Positions 44,430 through 55,600 of a stretch of 64,000 nt of DNA are shown piece after piece. The DNA is from Mucilaginibacter sp. OK283. Its GTDB lineage: Bacteria; Bacteroidota; Bacteroidia; Sphingobacteriales; Sphingobacteriaceae. The notes beneath the pieces were generated by a model. The model saw only the letters and a list, made by a program, of their open reading frames with translations. It searched no databases and was not told the origin of the DNA. The stretch is from the NCBI RefSeq assembly GCF_900110415.1, contig NZ_FODR01000004.1, positions 248,001 to 312,000 of the forward strand, read 5' to 3'. The position numbers and the translations under genes are program-made. The stretch's first letter is position 1; each line of letters starts with the position of its first letter.

Positions 44430-46891
44430 TGAAGAAGGTTACGCTGCTTCTTGCGCTTATTTTAATGTTCACCGTAAACGCATTTGCGCAAACGGGTATT
44501 GGGAGTAATAAGTCGGGGTATAAAAAGCAAGGCAATACGCTGTATTTTAAAAATGTTAATGGCGATGTTCAAATTGAGTTTTGTTCACCGTCCATGTTTA
44601 GGGTAAGGGCAAGCTGGAGCCGTAATTTTTTGGCTGATGAGCATTTAATGCAGGAAAACTATAACTGGCCTGCAGTAAATTATAAGATAACTGATGCAAA
44701 ATCGGCTTACGTTATTCAAACATCTGCGTTAATTATTACGGTTATTAAATCGCCTTTTATTATCAATGTATCCGATGCTAAAGGCGTAATGTTATCATCT
44801 GAATATGTACCAAAAAGTGGTGGTATGCATCATATGGGCGATACGGTGATGTGTACCAAACAATTGATGCCCAATGAACACTTTTTCGGTTTTGGTGAGC
44901 GTATGGATTTTACAGATCAGCGTAACAAACTGGTAAAATTAAATGTGGGCCGGGGCAAAAACAAAGATAATTTGCTGGGCGCTTATAACATCAACGAAGC
45001 AAACTATTGCCCGGTGCCGTTTTTTATGAGCACCCGCGGCTATGGTATCTATCTGCATAATTCATCGGGCACAGCATGGGACATGGGCAGCAAAAGGGAT
45101 GATGAATACAGTTTTAAAGCCAGTGATGGTGAACTGGACTATTACTTTATTTATGGCCCGGCTTTCCCGGTCATATTAAACAGCTACCTGTCAATAACCG
45201 GCAAATCACCTTTATTGCCGCGCTTTGCCCTTGGATTGCATATGGGCACTTATAGCGGCGGCACCTGGGGACATGAGGAACTTACATCTGATAAATATGT
45301 GATTGAGCTTGCACGCAAGATGCGCGAAATGGGGATCCCGGTTGATATTTTGTTCCTGGATTCTACCTGGCGGTTGTTTGGTAAAAACGGCGGCAAGGGC
45401 GCTACAACCTTTGAATGGCGCGAAACATTTAAAGACCCCAAAGCCATGTTCGATAGCCTGTACGCCATGAACTTCAAAATGGTAGGCTTGCACATTCGCC
45501 CGCGGTTTGATAATGCCAAAAACCTCAATCTGCTCGACCAGGCGCAGGCCAAAGGTTTTACCTACCCCGAAAATGGGAAGCCGGGCGAGTTTGTGAACTT
45601 TTTTGATCAGCAGGCTACCAACTGGTGGTGGGATAACGGGGTAATGAAAGTAGCTTCCATAGGCGCAAAATTCCTGAAAACCGATGAAGGTAGCGCCTTT
45701 GGTTCATTGGCAAATGAAAGTGAAAAGGTGGGGCCTACCGGTAAAGAGGTTGCGCAATTGCATAATGTTTTCCCTATAGCTTATGCCAAAGCCCCATATT
45801 TAAAGTTCCAGGAATATAATGGCATTCGCGGTTTGAACCAGACCCGTGAGGGATACTCGGGCATCCAGCGTTATCCATACATCTTTGCCGGCGACTGGCC
45901 AAGCGAATGGCAGTATTTTGCACCGGTTATTAAAGCCGGGTTAAATATTGGCTTGTCGGGCGTAGGGTATTGGGCGCATTGCATGGGCGGTTTTGAGCAT
46001 GCTGCCGATCCTGAATTATATATGCGTTGGGTGCAGTTTGGTATGTTTAGTCCGGTTGCTATTGTATTCGGCATGGATCACCCGGGTTATAAAGAGCCAT
46101 GGAATTATGGGGCAGAAGCTTTGGCCAACTTTAAAAAATATGATGATTTGCGCTATCGGCTGATCCCTTATATTTATAGCAATGCCTATAAACAATACCA
46201 AACAGGTATGCCGCTGATGCGTGCCCTTGTACTGGAGTACCAGGATGATCCGAATACGTATAATATAGCCGATCAATACTTATTTGGTGATAACATGATG
46301 GTTTGCCCCGTAACGGTAAAGGGAGCTCAAACCCGTACGGTGTATTTACCAGCCGGTGTTTGGTTTAACTATTGGACGGGTAAAAAATATGACGGAAAAC
46401 AATATATCCACATATTAACACCCGCCTACCAGTTGCCGCTATTTGTAAAAGCAGGCAGTATTATCCCTATGCAACCGGCTATGAAATATATGGATGAAAA
46501 ACCGGTGGATGTGATTACGCTGGATATTTTTCCGCACCAGGAATCCGAATTTACACTGTATGAAGATGATGGTATCAGCCTGAAATATCAGCAAGGCGAA
46601 AAAGCGATCACTCAAATTACCGTAGCAAATGTTACGGGCGGCTGGGAGTTGCGTATTAAAAAACCTGCCGGCAGTTACAACCCGGCACCGCATGGTTACC
46701 TGGCTAAAATACATTGGAGTGGCGATAAGGAGCCATCGATAGTAACTGAAAATAAGGAGAATTTAAAAGCGGTGAGCCGTGCCGATGAACTAAATAGTAT
46801 CGCTGGCTGGTATTACGATAAAACGGACCATTTATTATGGATTAAGGCAGCTCATAGCAATAGAGGGGATGTTATGCTTAGCTTTAAATAA
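44429..46891 (+). CDS. GH31 family alpha-glycosidase
   Basis: The 820-residue secreted protein (signal about 1-20, ending AFAQ) has the GH31 layout: N-terminal beta domain with HFFGFGERMD, a TIM barrel and two C-terminal beta domains. The barrel carries DILFLDSTW, the nucleophile Asp in FLKTDEG, and the acid/base Asp in FAGDWPSEW. GH31 includes alpha-glucosidases, xylosidases and galactosidases; the substrate here is not defined. It is the last gene of the plus-strand operon and is convergent with the oxidoreductase gene. Confidence 0.88.
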   Translation: MKKVTLLLALILMFTVNAFAQTGIGSNKSGYKKQGNTLYFKNVNGDVQIEFCSPSMFRVRASWSRNFLADEHLMQENYNWPAVNYKITDAKSAYVIQTSALIITVIKSPFIINVSDAKGVMLSSEYVPKSGGMHHMGDTVMCTKQLMPNEHFFGFGERMDFTDQRNKLVKLNVGRGKNKDNLLGAYNINEANYCPVPFFMSTRGYGIYLHNSSGTAWDMGSKRDDEYSFKASDGELDYYFIYGPAFPVILNSYLSITGKSPLLPRFALGLHMGTYSGGTWGHEELTSDKYVIELARKMREMGIPVDILFLDSTWRLFGKNGGKGATTFEWRETFKDPKAMFDSLYAMNFKMVGLHIRPRFDNAKNLNLLDQAQAKGFTYPENGKPGEFVNFFDQQATNWWWDNGVMKVASIGAKFLKTDEGSAFGSLANESEKVGPTGKEVAQLHNVFPIAYAKAPYLKFQEYNGIRGLNQTREGYSGIQRYPYIFAGDWPSEWQYFAPVIKAGLNIGLSGVGYWAHCMGGFEHAADPELYMRWVQFGMFSPVAIVFGMDHPGYKEPWNYGAEALANFKKYDDLRYRLIPYIYSNAYKQYQTGMPLMRALVLEYQDDPNTYNIADQYLFGDNMMVCPVTVKGAQTRTVYLPAGVWFNYWTGKKYDGKQYIHILTPAYQLPLFVKAGSIIPMQPAMKYMDEKPVDVITLDIFPHQESEFTLYEDDGISLKYQQGEKAITQITVANVTGGWELRIKKPAGSYNPAPHGYLAKIHWSGDKEPSIVTENKENLKAVSRADELNSIAGWYYDKTDHLLWIKAAHSNRGDVMLSFK

Positions 46892-46899
46892 AGCTAAGC
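46876..46899. terminator. Perfect palindromic hairpin at the convergent operon ends
   Basis: GCTTAGCTTTA (46876-46886) and its complement (46889-46899) form an 11-bp inverted repeat with a 2-nt centre that includes the stop codon of the GH31 gene. It lies 55 bp from the end of the convergent oxidoreductase gene, so it may stop both transcripts. Only a weak T-run follows. Confidence 0.55.
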
Positions 46900-46954
46900 C
46901 TGTTTCATCATTTCAAGTGGTTTTACTATTGTGAAGCCGGGACCGCCACTTCAA

Positions 46955-48967
46955 TTACCTGGACGGTACAAAAAGTACGGCATCAGCAACCGTGGTCCCG
47001 TTGGCGTTTTTGCTGGAGATTTGTACATAAGCCTGTTTGTTTTTTGATAGGTAGTAAGATCCTAAAGAAACCCACTCTCCCGATGTTTGCCCTTCAACCT
47101 GGATAGTTGTCTGGTCAATGATCTTTTCGGTCGTGTTTGTCCCGTTAAAAATAGTGATATGGGTTTTAGCTGATGCGTTTTTAGTTTTTGGAAAATAAAC
47201 GTACACGTTATAGTTGCTGCTTTTAATAATCTCCGGCCTGAACTTAACCGAATTGAGTGCGCCGGTTTTAGACGTATCGATAAGATAGGTTGGACCATAA
47301 CCACCCGATTGTGCAACACTCCAATCTCCGGTTATTTGAACGTGAGCGGTATCGTCGTTATCAACCAGAACCTCTGGTGTGCTGCCATCTGCAAGCGGAT
47401 TATTTTTCAATAGTTTCTGCACTGCTTTAACATCAACCAACTGTACAGGTATTTTTTTATCAATAGCCTGGCAGGCAGCAACTGCGGCCGACTGCCCCAA
47501 TACCATAAATACCGGCTCCATACGAATGGAACCGTAAGCGATATGCGAAGCCGACAGGCAAACCGGCACTAAAATATTTGCAACCTCCGCAGGTTTTGGA
47601 ACAATGGCCCTGTATGAAATCGGATAGGGGCCAAAACCGCCAACTTCAACATTGCCTTCATTTTTTACCATACCATTTACCACTTGCCTGTCGCAATTAT
47701 GCGAGTCCATTGTATAGGCGGCCATTGCAACACCGTCATTGGCAATCTCTTTACCCTGGCAGTATTGTTGGGTCATTACCATTTGTCCTATCATTCTGCG
47801 GGCTTCCCTGATATAAAGCTGGGGAGTCCAGTTTCCATTATCCGTATATTCATCTTTTGGGTAGCCCCATTGTTTCATTTCATTACGGATGTTAGCCGGT
47901 ATCCGCGGATCGTTTCCAAGGAAATATAGAAAGCCTTTTGTATAGGTTTCGTGGTCCTCCCGGATTTTTAATCTTGTTTCATAATCAGCTTCGGGGTAAT
48001 TCCAGTTCATGCCTATCATATCGGTAGAAAAACCGCCTTTATTATTAATGTCGGTCTTCCCATTAGGCATTTTGCTTATAATAAGCACATCGTTAATTGA
48101 TTTCCAGGGCGCTTTTTCCTTTAGGCGAAGCAGCAATTCATATTTCTGAGGATCGTAGTTTTCCGGCCTTGTAATGGCTATACGATTTTCAGGCACGTTG
48201 GTTAAGGTAATACGAAAGTTATAAGCCTGCACTTTTTTATCTCCGGAGCCCATTGCCTGTAAGCTGGCGTTAGCTATTCCCCATAATAAACCGCTCTTAG
48301 GATCACCTGGTACTTTATACGGATCAACGCCGTCGGGAAACTGGTGGCCATCCATAACTTCAACGCCGTTTATGGTTTCATGATACTGGCCGTTTGCTTC
48401 CCGCCCAACCGTGTACGAAACACCCGAACGGGCCATCAAATCGCCTTCGTAGGTGCAGTCAATAAACTCCTTTGCCTTAATGATAATATTGGTATGGGCG
48501 GTGGGTTTCAATGAATTTTCAACTACCATTTCGGTCAATAGGTTACCGTTCTTATTTACTTTGATAAGGCGGTTTCCCATCAACACGGTAAAACCTGCTG
48601 TTTTTGCGTATTCGTTAAAAATATCCTCGGCCACCTTTGGCTCAAATATCCATTGCTCAAATTTTCCGTAATGCTGTCCAATTTTCCGGTAAAAATCTCT
48701 GGCCAGGCCGGTAACCACATATTTGTTGCCGATATCCGTATAGCCTAAGCCGCCCGAGGTCATGCCGCCCAAATGATTCCCAGGCTCAACCAATACCACT
48801 GTTTTGCCCATTTTTTTTGCTGTATAAGCCGCAATTACACCGGCACAGGTGCCGCCATATATACAAACATCGGCTTCAAACGCTTTGATGTTTTGTGCAT
48901 ATAGGGGCCATGCCATACTAAAATGAGTTACTATGATTAACAGGATGATTACTTTAAAATTTTTCAT
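46955..48967 (-). CDS. FAD-dependent oxidoreductase with C-terminal xanthan-lyase-like domain
   Basis: The 670-residue protein (start chosen at ATG 48967, which gives a signal peptide ending PLYAQ) has an FAD-binding domain with IYGGTCAGVIAAYTAKKMG and LGGMTSGGLGYTDIG, then FIDCTYEGDLMARSGV, typical of the FAD_oxidored family. The last about 140 residues (from ADGSTPEVLVDND) form a beta-domain like those after xanthan lyases and in golvesin-type proteins. The reaction is unknown; such proteins are common in pectin and other PULs. A candidate operator lies 22 bp upstream of this start. Confidence 0.82.
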   Translation of the reverse strand: MKNFKVIILLIIVTHFSMAWPLYAQNIKAFEADVCIYGGTCAGVIAAYTAKKMGKTVVLVEPGNHLGGMTSGGLGYTDIGNKYVVTGLARDFYRKIGQHYGKFEQWIFEPKVAEDIFNEYAKTAGFTVLMGNRLIKVNKNGNLLTEMVVENSLKPTAHTNIIIKAKEFIDCTYEGDLMARSGVSYTVGREANGQYHETINGVEVMDGHQFPDGVDPYKVPGDPKSGLLWGIANASLQAMGSGDKKVQAYNFRITLTNVPENRIAITRPENYDPQKYELLLRLKEKAPWKSINDVLIISKMPNGKTDINNKGGFSTDMIGMNWNYPEADYETRLKIREDHETYTKGFLYFLGNDPRIPANIRNEMKQWGYPKDEYTDNGNWTPQLYIREARRMIGQMVMTQQYCQGKEIANDGVAMAAYTMDSHNCDRQVVNGMVKNEGNVEVGGFGPYPISYRAIVPKPAEVANILVPVCLSASHIAYGSIRMEPVFMVLGQSAAVAACQAIDKKIPVQLVDVKAVQKLLKNNPLADGSTPEVLVDNDDTAHVQITGDWSVAQSGGYGPTYLIDTSKTGALNSVKFRPEIIKSSNYNVYVYFPKTKNASAKTHITIFNGTNTTEKIIDQTTIQVEGQTSGEWVSLGSYYLSKNKQAYVQISSKNANGTTVADAVLFVPSR

Positions 48968-48989
48968 AGCTGTTTTTTTAAAACGTTCA

Positions 48990-49000
48990 ATAACCAGGTA
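48990..49000 (+). promoter_or_regulatory. Candidate GntR operator upstream of the oxidoreductase gene
   Basis: ATAACCAGGTA on the plus strand, 22 bp upstream of the chosen ATG of the minus-strand oxidoreductase gene and just after the GH105 stop codon. The site suggests that the oxidoreductase has its own regulated promoter. Confidence 0.4.
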
Positions 49001-49018
49001 CGGCAAGGCCGGCTACGC

Positions 49019-50419
49019 TTATTTGGGTACCTGTACCGCACTGTCGTTAATTACAAACGGGTGGTTTTGCAGCATGCGGTAAATTTCGGCTCCTGCCAGC
49101 AAAACCGGGCCGTAACCATGTGCTGCGTAGTTATTTATCGGCCGGTAGTAATAAAAAGCAGGATCGAACCCCATGCCTGTACCCACGCAGGTACCTTCTA
49201 CCTGGCCTTTGTCATTTACTTTTGTACCCACGGCGTTCCAGGCAAGCAGTGCCGCTGGTCCGTAAGCTTTGGCATCCAGCCATCCCTTATTGATAGCTCT
49301 TGCAAAGCAATAGGCATAAATTGCCGTTGCCGAAGTTTCGAGGTACGAATCGTTCCGGTCAAGCAGCTGGTGCCAGAAACCCGTTGCATCCTGGCGCTGT
49401 GCAAGGCCGGCCGCATGTTTTTTTAGCATCTCTGTTAAAAACATTCGTCCCGGATGATCCTGCGGCAGGGCATCAAGTAATTCAATAGTTGTTAAAATAG
49501 CCCAACCATTTGCCCTGGCCCAATGAAACTGTGGGTGCGGATCCATATCCTGAACCCAGCCATGCATAAATAATCCGCGTTCGGTGTTAAACATTCGTTT
49601 GCTGAATAATTGGTATTGCTTCACCGCCTCATCAAAATACTTTCTGTCGCCGGTAAGTGCGCCCATTTGTACCAGGGCCGGAAGGCTCATATACAGATCA
49701 TCAAGCCATAATGTATTTGGGTGAGGGCGGTTACGTGCCAGTGTACCATCGGCCAGGCGAAATTGTTTTGTTAGGATATAGCCGATATAGTTATCAATTA
49801 TTGGCCGCAGATCCGGCTTTACGGCCCCTGTTTTTACGGCTTTGATCATGGCTGCGGCCATTGACCCGGCATCGTCAAGCGCCTCGGGGGCGATTACCGA
49901 CTTTACGGGTGTTACTGCCAGTGGCGAGGTTTTTAGGTAGGTTTTAAAGGCAGCAACAGCGTTACCAATATAACTCAACCGGTTTACGGTGTAGTCTGTA
50001 AATTTATTATCCCCGGTTGCTGCGCCTGCCTCCAGCATCCCGGTGTAAGTTACGCCCCATTCATAGCTTATTAGCCTGAAATCGGCGGCTGCAAAAACAC
50101 TGTTGGAGTTTACCTTGTCGAAATTGTTGATTGCCTGCCCGCTCGGCTTATCAATGAGTTGGTAGGGGGTAACACCATCCAGGTAATGATATACCCTGTC
50201 CAGAACAGCTTTAACATCAGCTTGTTTTGTTTCTCCGTATGGGGTTATATAAGCTGGTTTAAGCAAATGTAATGGGGTGGTTGCATCATTGTTTTTTGAA
50301 ACGGTATTTTGACTAAATGATGCAAACGACATTGTTTGTAATAAAAGCGTGATAACAACGCAATTTAAAATACGCCGCAAATGTTGGTTGCTGCCTAATA
50401 TATTATCAGATTGATTCAT
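49019..50419 (-). CDS. GH105/GH88 unsaturated uronyl hydrolase (second)
   Basis: The 466-residue protein (start at ATG 50419; signal ending ASFSQ) has an (alpha/alpha)6 barrel with LISYEWGVTYTGMLEAGAA, WLDDLYMSLPALVQMG, FHWARANGWAILTTIELL and LETSATAIYAYCFARAI. WARANGW corresponds to the WSRGNGW of the other GH105 gene. It is more divergent and about 85 residues longer than that enzyme, so a different unsaturated disaccharide or linkage is likely. It lies after the hairpin that follows susD, in the same direction. Confidence 0.87.
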   Translation of the reverse strand: MNQSDNILGSNQHLRRILNCVVITLLLQTMSFASFSQNTVSKNNDATTPLHLLKPAYITPYGETKQADVKAVLDRVYHYLDGVTPYQLIDKPSGQAINNFDKVNSNSVFAAADFRLISYEWGVTYTGMLEAGAATGDNKFTDYTVNRLSYIGNAVAAFKTYLKTSPLAVTPVKSVIAPEALDDAGSMAAAMIKAVKTGAVKPDLRPIIDNYIGYILTKQFRLADGTLARNRPHPNTLWLDDLYMSLPALVQMGALTGDRKYFDEAVKQYQLFSKRMFNTERGLFMHGWVQDMDPHPQFHWARANGWAILTTIELLDALPQDHPGRMFLTEMLKKHAAGLAQRQDATGFWHQLLDRNDSYLETSATAIYAYCFARAINKGWLDAKAYGPAALLAWNAVGTKVNDKGQVEGTCVGTGMGFDPAFYYYRPINNYAAHGYGPVLLAGAEIYRMLQNHPFVINDSAVQVPK

Positions 50420-50561
50420 TAAATAATGCAGTTGATGTAATAATAAGTTAAAAATCAAAATTCAAAAAGGCATTTGTATAATGGCTTTTTGAACATGTTA
50501 CGTGTAAAGCTATAGTTTAATAATGATTCAAACGCTTTTTTGATGTGATCGCAAGAAAACC

Positions 50562-50600
50562 ACAACACCTCAAACAGTATATTCCTGGTTGAGGTGTTGT
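50562..50600 (-). terminator. Hairpin directly after susD
   Basis: A perfect 12-bp stem (50562-50573 with 50589-50600; ACAACACCTCAA and its complement) with a 15-nt loop begins 15 bp after the susD stop codon. A short T-rich stretch follows on the minus strand. It may end the susCD transcript partly and so set a lower level for the downstream enzymes. Confidence 0.7.
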
Positions 50601-50614
50601 CAGGTGGTTACTAC

Positions 50615-52588
50615 TTACCAACCCGGATTTTGGTAGGCGCTTTTTTGGCTGGGCGACATGGGCTGGCCATTTATAGTAGTAGCGTCAATCTGTATCTGAG
50701 GAATTGGCCTTAACTTATCCCTGGCTATAATGCTTGTGGCATCCTTGTTAAACAGTTTCGTTCTGTCGTACAAGGTTTCTGTACGTACAAGGTCTTCCCA
50801 TCGGTAAAACTCGCCGCATAGTTCACGGGTGCGCTCATTTAGCATAAAATGAATAAATCGGTCAGCCGTACCTACTACCGTAGGCGGATAATTTTCACTC
50901 GCCGCATTGGTCATAAATAAATCGGTGGTGGCCATTAATTGCGGGTACGTGTCAGATACATCGCCGGGTGTACCGCCATCAAACATGTAAGTTTGTGGGT
51001 TTCTGAATTCACCTGCATGGTATGCGGCCCTTTGCCGCAACTTGTTAACATAGTTCAGCGCGGTTATATAGTCGCCTTTGCGCCCGTACGCTTCGGCAGC
51101 AATCAGATAAGTTTCGGCCAGCCGGGCAACTATACCGTTGCGTATTCCGCGTTCTTCATTATAATCGCTCGTTACACGTACCGGATCAAGCATTTTTACT
51201 AAAGTAAGGTACTTGTTGTTGTTAAAGCCTTGTTGTATAGGCCCTCCGGGTGTATTAGTATAATATCGGGCATAAACGGTATACCTGTATTTAGCTAATT
51301 GTTCTTTGGTTAACGGCGTGCTTTTGGTATTTACTATAAATAATGCGGCGGTGTCGCCGATACCAAACTTGTACGAGCCCACCAATGATGGATTAGGAGC
51401 GTCGGCCGAGGTAAATTTAGGTGTACCGGTGTTGGTGTTAGAGTAAAATACCGTACGGAAGCTTTTATAAAAACGGGAATCGTTTTTTCGGTCGAACAAA
51501 TCTATGGTGTAATCAGAAGGTCCTAAGCGGCGAAAGGGCCTGCCGTTAAAGTTATCGGCATTTCGCGCCATTCCGGGTATGCCCACATCATACTGACAAA
51601 TGTAGTATTCATGTGTACGGTTACCGGTGCTGCCATCCAATGTAAGATCTTTGATGAACTGGGCTGCAAAAATGATCTCTTTGCTGGCCTGTGCTGTTTG
51701 AAACCTGCTGATATCGCCGGAAGGGGCCGAGCCGTTTTGCCCTATAGCCGGGGTGGTCACCTTTGGGTAACCAGCAGGATAAACACCATTCCAGATATTC
51801 ATATAATCGCTCTCAAGCATGTAGTACGGACTGTTAATTACCTGCGTAGCATAATAAGCCGCGCTATCAATATCTGTTGGCTTTTGACCCCTGGTATCGG
51901 TAACCGCGCTGCCGCGGGTTAAATATACTTTGGCCAAAAAATGCTGCGCTGCACCCTGGGTAGCCCTGCCCTGGTCTGTTATAGTTGGTGTAAGATTAGC
52001 CGCAGCGAAACGAAGATCATTAATAATTTGTTTATATACATCGGCAGCAGATGCACGCGCGAAATCAGTTTGTTTACCGGTAATTGGCTGCAATACCAGT
52101 GGCACACCTGCAAACTGCTGCACCAGCTGAAAATAATAATACCCCCTCAGAAACCTCAGTTCGGCTATGCGCTGGGTAACCTGCGCCGGCGTGCCCAAAT
52201 TTTTTGATGTTGTACTTTTAAAAAGCGGCAGCTGCTGTATACCCAGATTACAACGGCCAATACCCTGGTAGTTATTTACCCATAAGCCATTTAATAAACC
52301 TTCGGCAGGGTTAAGGCTTGCTGCATAACTGTTATAGTATTCATAGTTAAACTGATCGCCCTCAATAAATTCATCGGTACCAAAGTTGTATAATGCATAT
52401 GCCTGCTCACCTTCAAATTTGTTGCGGAGCGGGGTATAGGCAGATCGTACCAAATCCTCTAACCCCTGATCGGTGTTATAATACTCCTGCGTAAGGGTGC
52501 TTACCAGATCTTCTTTAAGGTATTTTTTGCATGATGCGATATCTAAACCTATCATGAGTAAAATAACCGGAATGATATATTTTTTCAT
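50615..52588 (-). CDS. SusD/RagB-family outer-membrane lipoprotein
   Basis: SusD-like proteins sit on the cell surface as a lid on the SusC channel and bind glycans. The 657-residue protein has a lipoprotein signal ending LDIASC, then CKKYLKEDLVSTLTQEYYNTDQGLEDL split over the N-terminal region, a TPR-like helical part (LRFLRGYYYFQLVQQFAGVPL) and the C-terminal SusD domain (RLAETYLIAAEAYGRKGDY, LNERTRELCGEFYRWEDLVR). The pair with SusC, 30 bp upstream, identifies it. The glycan is not readable, but the locus implies rhamnogalacturonan fragments. Confidence 0.94.
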   Translation of the reverse strand: MKKYIIPVILLMIGLDIASCKKYLKEDLVSTLTQEYYNTDQGLEDLVRSAYTPLRNKFEGEQAYALYNFGTDEFIEGDQFNYEYYNSYAASLNPAEGLLNGLWVNNYQGIGRCNLGIQQLPLFKSTTSKNLGTPAQVTQRIAELRFLRGYYYFQLVQQFAGVPLVLQPITGKQTDFARASAADVYKQIINDLRFAAANLTPTITDQGRATQGAAQHFLAKVYLTRGSAVTDTRGQKPTDIDSAAYYATQVINSPYYMLESDYMNIWNGVYPAGYPKVTTPAIGQNGSAPSGDISRFQTAQASKEIIFAAQFIKDLTLDGSTGNRTHEYYICQYDVGIPGMARNADNFNGRPFRRLGPSDYTIDLFDRKNDSRFYKSFRTVFYSNTNTGTPKFTSADAPNPSLVGSYKFGIGDTAALFIVNTKSTPLTKEQLAKYRYTVYARYYTNTPGGPIQQGFNNNKYLTLVKMLDPVRVTSDYNEERGIRNGIVARLAETYLIAAEAYGRKGDYITALNYVNKLRQRAAYHAGEFRNPQTYMFDGGTPGDVSDTYPQLMATTDLFMTNAASENYPPTVVGTADRFIHFMLNERTRELCGEFYRWEDLVRTETLYDRTKLFNKDATSIIARDKLRPIPQIQIDATTINGQPMSPSQKSAYQNPGW

Positions 52589-52618
52589 TTTATTATCTTA
52601 TTAATTATAACCAATTGT

Positions 52619-55600
52619 TTACAAGCCCGCTTTTATCCCGAATACCAAACTTCTGTAGCTGTATGATGTAGGGCCAGGGTTATTGGTGCTGCTTGACGGA
52701 TAGGAACTTGAATAAGGCATTGTTTCAGGATCGTAGGTTTTGTATTTGCTAAACAAGAAGGGGTTAACCGCGTTAACAGAAAATGATAAGCTACGCATCT
52801 TTATTTTATTAAGTAACGAGGCCGGTAGCTGGTATGAAAGCAAAATACTCCGCACCCGTATAAATGATCCGTCCCTGAACCCGTTGGCCTGCCAGTAAAG
52901 CGGTATGTCGCTGGTAAGGTTGGGCTGTGGATAATCATTGGAAGGGTTGGTTGGCGTCCAATAGTTTAATTTTATCGACTGATAACGGCCAACAAGCGAA
53001 GGGCGTGGGTCGCGCACCAATCCGCCATGACTGATATACACAAAAGCCGACAATTCAAAACCTTTATAGCTAAGGGTACTATTGATGCTGCCGGTCCACT
53101 GTGGATTTGGCGAACCCAAAAGTGTTTTATCAGCTTCGGTAATGGTAGTATCACCATTCAAATCCTGTACGCGGATGCGGCCCGGCTGTAAGGCGGTATT
53201 GGCCTTGTTACCGGCTTTTTTCCAGAAATAGTCATACAAAATTCCGCCAGGCAATGCATCGCTGTTCTGGAATATGCCCTGTTTTTTATAATCATAATAT
53301 GACCTGATGGGTGCACCTATGAACCACTGGCTCGAAACATTGTTATTACCCGAGCCATCCAGCGATGTGATAGCCTCGTTATTTTTGGAGAATACAAAAT
53401 CGGTTGTCCATTTAAACCCGCCCTGGTTAATATTGACAGTTGATAATGCCACTTCAATACCACGGTTCCGTACTTTGCCCAGGTTAACCGTAATATTACT
53501 ATAACCGGATGCATCAGGTAATTTCTGAGGCTGAATTTCATTTGAGTTAGATTCATAAACATCAATTGAACCCGAAATTCTGCCCTTAAATAAGCCATAA
53601 TCCAGGCCTATATTTTTGGTTACGGTTTTTTCCCAGGTTAAGTCAGGGAGTGGTAAACCATTAGGTGCGTAACCCTGGGCCGGGCTTACACCAAAATTAT
53701 AGTAGGATAGGTTTAAAGTACCGTTGGTTAAATATGGCCTGATACCGGAGTTACCCACAGAACCTATACCACCGCGTAACTTTAGCTGATCAACAAAGTT
53801 TACTGCTCTCATGAAGTTTTCCTGGTCAATACGCCATGCCACGGATCCTGACGGAAAGGCTTTACCCTTATGTTGTTCGGATAACACAGAAGAGCCGTCA
53901 TATCTTTCTGCCAGGGTTAAAATATACCTGCTATTGTACGCGTAAATTACCCTCCCCAAAAACGATGCTAACTGATATTGTGAATAGCCTCCTTTATAGG
54001 TTACCACCCCTGTGGCATTATTTTGTAAGGAGTACCACCTTTGCGATTCATAATTAAGGCCGGCGGCCGAAGCGTTGGTGGAGTCTCTCCGGTCTTTCAA
54101 TAACTCCTGTACTGCGGTTACACTGAGGTCATGCTTTTTGCCAATGGTGGTACTGTATGACAATTGGTTTTGCAGTGTCCAGGTCAGGTTTGAACTTGTG
54201 TTGAATGAGGCGTTTGCCGCGCCGCCCGCCCGCGACGATGAAATTGAACCATTAAATGTGCCATTCCTGGCGCTGGATACGTCGGCGCCAAAAGTGCTTT
54301 TTAGTGTCAATCCCTTATAAATATTAGCTTGTACATACACGTTGGCCAGCAAATGGCTTACGCGGTTTTCATTAATGATATTGGTAACATCATTAAGGGG
54401 ATTAATAATATTACTGTCGTTGCCCGGGAACAGTACAAAATTACCGCTACTGTCATAGGGCTCGGCCAAAGGTAGTTGCCCCGATGCTGCGCTGTAGATA
54501 TCAGACCCAGTGTTTTGTATGGCATTGGCGTAAGTGATATTACTACCTGCCGAAAAATAGCTTACCGGCCTGAAAGTGGCGCTGTTTGATATGCTGTACC
54601 GCCTGTAGTCCTGCCCGGGTATTATGCCATTTTGTTTTAGATAACCTAAGGAAAAAGCATTGCTGAATTTTTCGGAACCACCTGCTATAGAAAAATTGTG
54701 GTTTTGCGTTGACCCTGTTCTTAAGGCCTTGCTTTGCCAGTCAAAAGTAGGAACTTTGGAAGCATCGTAAATAGCTACATTATCAAGTACCGGGTATCCC
54801 AGGCTTGAAAGTAAAGCTTTTTCGGCATCTGTAGTAGGCCGTGTGGCTACATCAAAAATTCCATTTGTGGGGTCGTATTTGGTAAAGGAGTATCCGGCCA
54901 TAACTTTATTTAACACATTAGGGTCTGCACCAAAAAGTTTATAGTCTGATGCCGGATCGGGGAAATAGCGCTGGCTGCTGCTTGTGGTGCTTAATCCGGA
55001 ATTGTATGATTTGCCCCCTACATAAGCATCCCTTTTAAACTGTGCATAATCAGGTCCGTCAAATACGTTTAATTTTCTCAATATATTATCAAACGATGTG
55101 CTGCCGCTATAGTTAACGGTTACCTTACCTGCCTTTCCTTTTTTTGTGGTAATTTGTATAACCCCGTTAGCACCTCTTGAACCATAAATGGCTGTAGCCG
55201 AAGCATCCTTCAATATATCTACCGATTCGATATCCAGGGGATTAATGTCATCAATACTATATGATACCGGAACACCATCAACAACAAACAAAGGGTCGTT
55301 GGTGGCATTTAATGAACGGTTGCCCCTGATACGTATAGCGGAGCCCGCTCCCGGGCGATAAGAGCTTGGCCGCACAACCAGGCCAGGTGCCTGTCCCTGT
55401 AAAGCGGTGCTCAGGTTAGCCGCGGGTACCTTGTCCATTTTCTCTACGTTAACCGATGCTATAGCGCTTGATACATCGCCCCGTTTTTGCGTACCGTAGC
55501 CAATTACCACAACTTCGCTTAATGACCGTGATTCGGGTATTAATTTAACATCTACCACAAGGCTGGTGCCTAAGGTAACCTCCTGTGTTCTAAAACCAAT

